From NCBI RefSeq assembly GCF_019977195.1, contig NZ_AP024643.1, forward strand, positions 2,232,001 through 2,296,000: a stretch of 64,000 nucleotides of DNA. The letters are read 5' to 3'. Below the pieces are notes generated by a model that did not search any database, was not told the DNA's origin, and saw nothing but the letters and a program-made list of their open reading frames with translations. Positions 61,472 through 64,000 of this stretch are shown piece after piece; position 1 is the stretch's first letter; every line of letters starts with the position of its first letter. Source of the DNA: Arthrobacter sp. StoSoilA2. Lineage in GTDB: Bacteria > Actinomycetota > Actinomycetes > Actinomycetales > Micrococcaceae. Position numbers and translations under genes: made by a program.

Positions 61472-63193
61472 TTAGGCGGATGAGTTCGCGTCGGCAAGGC
61501 CGGCAGCGAGTTCGGTCAGGATACTGGGCGTATCCAGCTTCGGAACCAGAACTTCAATGAAAACGAGCTTCCCGGTGGTCGCGGCGGCCGTTTCAAGGGC
61601 TGTCTCCAGTTCGGTACCGGTGCTCACGACGGTGGTAACGCTGTCGATTCCCGGAGCCAGCACGCCGGGCAGCGCTGTCCAGTTCCATGGGTAGACGTCC
61701 TGATAGACGGCGTGAGGGCTTTGAATGGCCCGCTCTACGGTGTAGCCCTCGTTGTTGATCAGAAAGATTATCGGGCTCAGGCCCTGGTGCAGAATGGTCG
61801 TGAGCTCTTGGATGGTCAACTGCGCCGAGCCGTCGCCGATGAAAAGGACGGAGCGCTGCTCGGGTGCGGCTAGCGAGGTTCCGAGTGTGGCGGGAAGGGT
61901 ATAACCGATCGATGACCATACAGGCTGGCCGAGCAGGTCGGAGTTGTTGGGCATCTTCAGTTCAAGAGCCCCGCAGAAGGCGGTACCGGCATCCGCGATG
62001 ACGATCGCGTCGTCGGGCAGCCATGCCTGGATCCGCGACCAAAAGGCGTCCTGTGTGAGGGATCCTGAGCTAATGTCCGTCCCGGAAACCTTGCGGTGGA
62101 CCGTTTGGTTCGTTGCCGCAGGCGCCACAGGTCGGCCCTCGGTGATGACTCGCTGCGCATGCAACACCGACTCCACAGCATTCAAGGAGTCTTCCAGCGT
62201 GACGCCGTAGTAGGTTGTCTGGTCAATGTGCGCCTCGTTCATGCCAAGGTCCACTGACTGCCGGGGATCGAAGCGGTGTGAGAAGAAGCCCGTAAGCAGG
62301 TCGCTGAGCACGACACCGGCCAGAATCAGTACCGGGGCCTGGTCCACCGCCTCCCGGGCGCTTTGACTCCGGGTGATGGCCCCCATGTATGTCCCCAGAC
62401 TGCTCGGATGTGATTCATCCACGATGGCTTTCGCACCAGGCTGGGACGCTATATGAACTCCCGGGACTTCCGCCAGACGCCTCACAGTGTCCTCGAGTCG
62501 CCGCCTGTGGAGGCGGGGCCCGGCCAGGACGGTCACCTCGGCTGTACCTTGCAGGCGTGCGTAAAGGTCTCTTGTGAAGCGAGACAGGGCGGCGGGATCG
62601 CTACGGGGGCCGGCGAGAGGGTCCCGCAGGTTGCTGTCCGGGACCCGGGCCACTGCAACATCCGTGGGGATTGCGAGATAAACCGGCTTGGATTCGCGCA
62701 TTGCGGCCAGCAGCACCCTGTCAATGTCGCGGCTTGCGGTGGCGGCTGTGAGAATTGCTGCCGCTGCCGTAACTTCCTTGTAGGCCCGGAAAAAGTGGTT
62801 ATAGTCCGAGTCGATTAGAGTGTGATGCAGCAACAGGCCTTCGGCTGCCGCCGATGTGGAAGGGAAGCCTGTGATCTGTACAACCGGAACGTCTTCGGCA
62901 TACGCGCCGGCGATGCCGTTGATCGCAGACATTTCTCCCACGCCGTAGGTTGTTGACAGGGCACCGAGCTTGCGCCCTGCCCGGGCGTAGCCATCTGCTG
63001 CATAAGCTGCGTTCAACTCGTTCGTCGAGCCCACCCAGGTCAACTCATCCACGGTGAGCATCTCATCGAGAAGGCTCAGGTTAAAGTCGCCGGGAAGCCC
63101 GAACAGGTGGTGGACGCCGCACTGGACAAGCCTCGTCGCAAGGTACACCCCGACGCTTACAGTCCCATTATCATGTGTAAATTCATATGTCAT
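61472..63193 (-). CDS. Indolepyruvate/2-oxoacid decarboxylase, thiamine-diphosphate dependent
   Basis: 573 residues. The N-terminal HHLFGLPGDFNLSLLDEM and the catalytic Glu in VGSTNELNAAYAADGYAR are those of the pyruvate/indolepyruvate decarboxylase group. The cofactor motif is GDGSAQLTIQELTTI, ending in NNEGYTVE. It lacks the FAD-binding features of acetolactate synthase. It decarboxylates a 2-oxoacid, likely indole-3-pyruvate, phenylpyruvate or a branched oxoacid, to the aldehyde. Divergent from an Lrp-type regulator. Confidence 0.88.
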   Translation of the reverse strand: MTYEFTHDNGTVSVGVYLATRLVQCGVHHLFGLPGDFNLSLLDEMLTVDELTWVGSTNELNAAYAADGYARAGRKLGALSTTYGVGEMSAINGIAGAYAEDVPVVQITGFPSTSAAAEGLLLHHTLIDSDYNHFFRAYKEVTAAAAILTAATASRDIDRVLLAAMRESKPVYLAIPTDVAVARVPDSNLRDPLAGPRSDPAALSRFTRDLYARLQGTAEVTVLAGPRLHRRRLEDTVRRLAEVPGVHIASQPGAKAIVDESHPSSLGTYMGAITRSQSAREAVDQAPVLILAGVVLSDLLTGFFSHRFDPRQSVDLGMNEAHIDQTTYYGVTLEDSLNAVESVLHAQRVITEGRPVAPAATNQTVHRKVSGTDISSGSLTQDAFWSRIQAWLPDDAIVIADAGTAFCGALELKMPNNSDLLGQPVWSSIGYTLPATLGTSLAAPEQRSVLFIGDGSAQLTIQELTTILHQGLSPIIFLINNEGYTVERAIQSPHAVYQDVYPWNWTALPGVLAPGIDSVTTVVSTGTELETALETAAATTGKLVFIEVLVPKLDTPSILTELAAGLADANSSA

Positions 63194-63296
63194 GCCAAAA
63201 GGAAAGCAGGATGCCGCTCATATCGCTCACTCGTGCAGGCCTGAAATGTGCAAATCGTATAGATTCACTACCACCGCTCTGGAAGGACTGACCAGA

Positions 63297-63749
63297 ATGA
63301 CTCCTTTCGACAGTACGGACGTCCAGCTGTTCGGCGTTCTCGACATTGACCCGAGGCGCCCGGCGGCAAAGATTGCCGAGGAATTGGGTCTGGCCAGGGG
63401 GACTGTCAACTCACGGTTGGAAAAGTACCGCAAGGGTAAAGTGCTTCGTCCCAGCAGCGTGCGGATCCCGCCGGCTTCACTGGGTCTTCGGGCGCGTGCA
63501 TTCGTCACGGCCGCCGTCACGCAGAACGCCCTTGAGCGCTCGATTGCCGCCTTGCGTTCCATCCCCGAAGTCGTGGAGTGCCTGGCCATTTCCGGAGCCA
63601 ACGACGTCCTCTGCCAGGTTGTCGCCCGCGACACTGACCATCTCTACGAGGTAGGCCAACGCATTCTCCGCTCGCCGGGAATCGTCAGAACATCTACTGC
63701 CATCGTCCTGAATGAATACATCGATTACAGGATCAATCAGCTCCTGTAG
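63297..63749 (+). CDS. Lrp/AsnC-family transcriptional regulator
   Basis: About 150 residues from the ATG at 63297, with GGAAGGA upstream. N-terminal winged HTH (DVQLFGVLDIDPRRPAAKIA, then LARGTVNSRLEKY) and C-terminal RAM domain (AALRSIPEVVECLAISGAND, then RILRSPGIVRTST). Lrp proteins sense amino acids. Divergent from the decarboxylase, it probably controls the decarboxylase and aminotransferase genes in response to the amino acid substrate. An upstream ATG at 63246 is in frame but less likely. Confidence 0.88.
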   Translation: MTPFDSTDVQLFGVLDIDPRRPAAKIAEELGLARGTVNSRLEKYRKGKVLRPSSVRIPPASLGLRARAFVTAAVTQNALERSIAALRSIPEVVECLAISGANDVLCQVVARDTDHLYEVGQRILRSPGIVRTSTAIVLNEYIDYRINQLL

Positions 63750-63962
63750 GCGTCGTCAAGGCACCGCTTGTGGTTTAGCCCCTTGCGGTCAGAGCAAAAA
63801 ATTGGGAAACTAGTCTCAATAGATATGTTTATCTCACTGAGTGCTCTCCTGGGCACCCGGCGCCCGAGGCCACGGGCTCCACGAAGATAAATGTCCCATG
63901 AACTGCTTTCGCCGGTGATGCAGCCAAAGGCGGCGCTGACCCACCACCTACCAAGGAGTGCA

Positions 63963-64000
63963 ATGATCCGCATACCGTTCAACGATGGTTGGGCGTTCGG
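63963..64000 (+). CDS. N-terminal fragment of a GH2-type glycosidase (cut by window edge)
   Basis: AAGGAG lies five bases before an ATG at 63963, and the visible codons read M-I-R-I-P-F-N-D-G-W-A-F, matching the opening of family 2 glycoside hydrolases (beta-galactosidase-like: FNDGWxF). The remainder is outside the window. Only about twelve residues support the call. Confidence 0.6.
   Translation, partial: MIRIPFNDGWAF

Noticed and set aside
1..64000. CRISPR arrays or phage structural genes
   Set aside because: No regularly spaced repeats and no capsid, portal, terminase or integrase-type sequence was seen.

Overview
The window looks like part of a chromosome of a high-GC actinobacterium, most likely a soil Micrococcaceae of the Arthrobacter / Paenarthrobacter / Pseudarthrobacter type. 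The support is the GC-rich coding sequence with many GTG starts, an actinobacterial DUF4192 gene, a GAF-ANTAR remnant, and the density of catabolic operons with LysR, PucR and Lrp regulators. The genus is inferred from style; there is no rRNA or complete tRNA in the window to confirm it.

Layout. 1-8.8 kb: a membrane-anchored secreted protein, an AAA-type ATPase with a helical-repeat tail overlapping a membrane pentapeptide-repeat protein, then a HAD phosphatase overlapping a PfkB sugar kinase, followed by decayed sequence. 8.8-11.1 kb: a 505-bp repeat element, a truncated GAF-ANTAR gene and two small hypothetical genes. 11.6-17.1 kb (minus): an operon of a HisD/HpsN-like dehydrogenase, two tiny proteins, a thiamine-diphosphate enzyme and a succinate-semialdehyde-type dehydrogenase, with a divergent LysR gene. 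18.8-30.8 kb: a complete dipeptide-type ABC importer, a NylB-like serine hydrolase, a double-hotdog thioesterase with a damaged start, an N,N-dimethylformamidase-like protein and a second, orphan binding protein. This looks like an amide or oligoamide scavenging island. An amidase remnant lies just beyond it.

32.2-52.7 kb is a large island for hydroxy-amino acids and C3 compounds. One minus operon holds a HIBADH-family reductase, an aldehyde dehydrogenase, an amino-acid permease, an SHMT-like PLP enzyme, a tiny protein and L-serine dehydratase. It is divergent from a PucR regulator. Next come a branched-chain-type ABC importer with an embedded second HIBADH-family gene and a SelA-like PLP protein, a LysR regulator, glycerate kinase, and an aminotransferase plus hydroxypyruvate-reductase operon. 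A conserved composite box of about 45 bp occurs both at the PucR intergenic region and upstream of the aminotransferase. It suggests one regulon joining serine uptake and cleavage to the hydroxypyruvate, glycerate and 2-phosphoglycerate route.

53.2-64 kb: a frameshifted DUF4192 gene, a ribbon-helix-helix/Doc toxin-antitoxin pair, the second 505-bp repeat, another pair of the tiny proteins downstream of an RraA-like aldolase, an MFS transporter, an aminotransferase, an indolepyruvate/2-oxoacid decarboxylase with a divergent Lrp-type regulator, and the first codons of a GH2 glycosidase at the right edge.

The most interesting signals are: two families of tiny proteins recurring inside unrelated catabolic operons; the PucR-associated composite box; a three-site operator candidate for the LysR of the amide island; and the two equal-length 505-bp repeats that end in GTGTGGACA palindromes and carry a tRNA-3'-end-like core.
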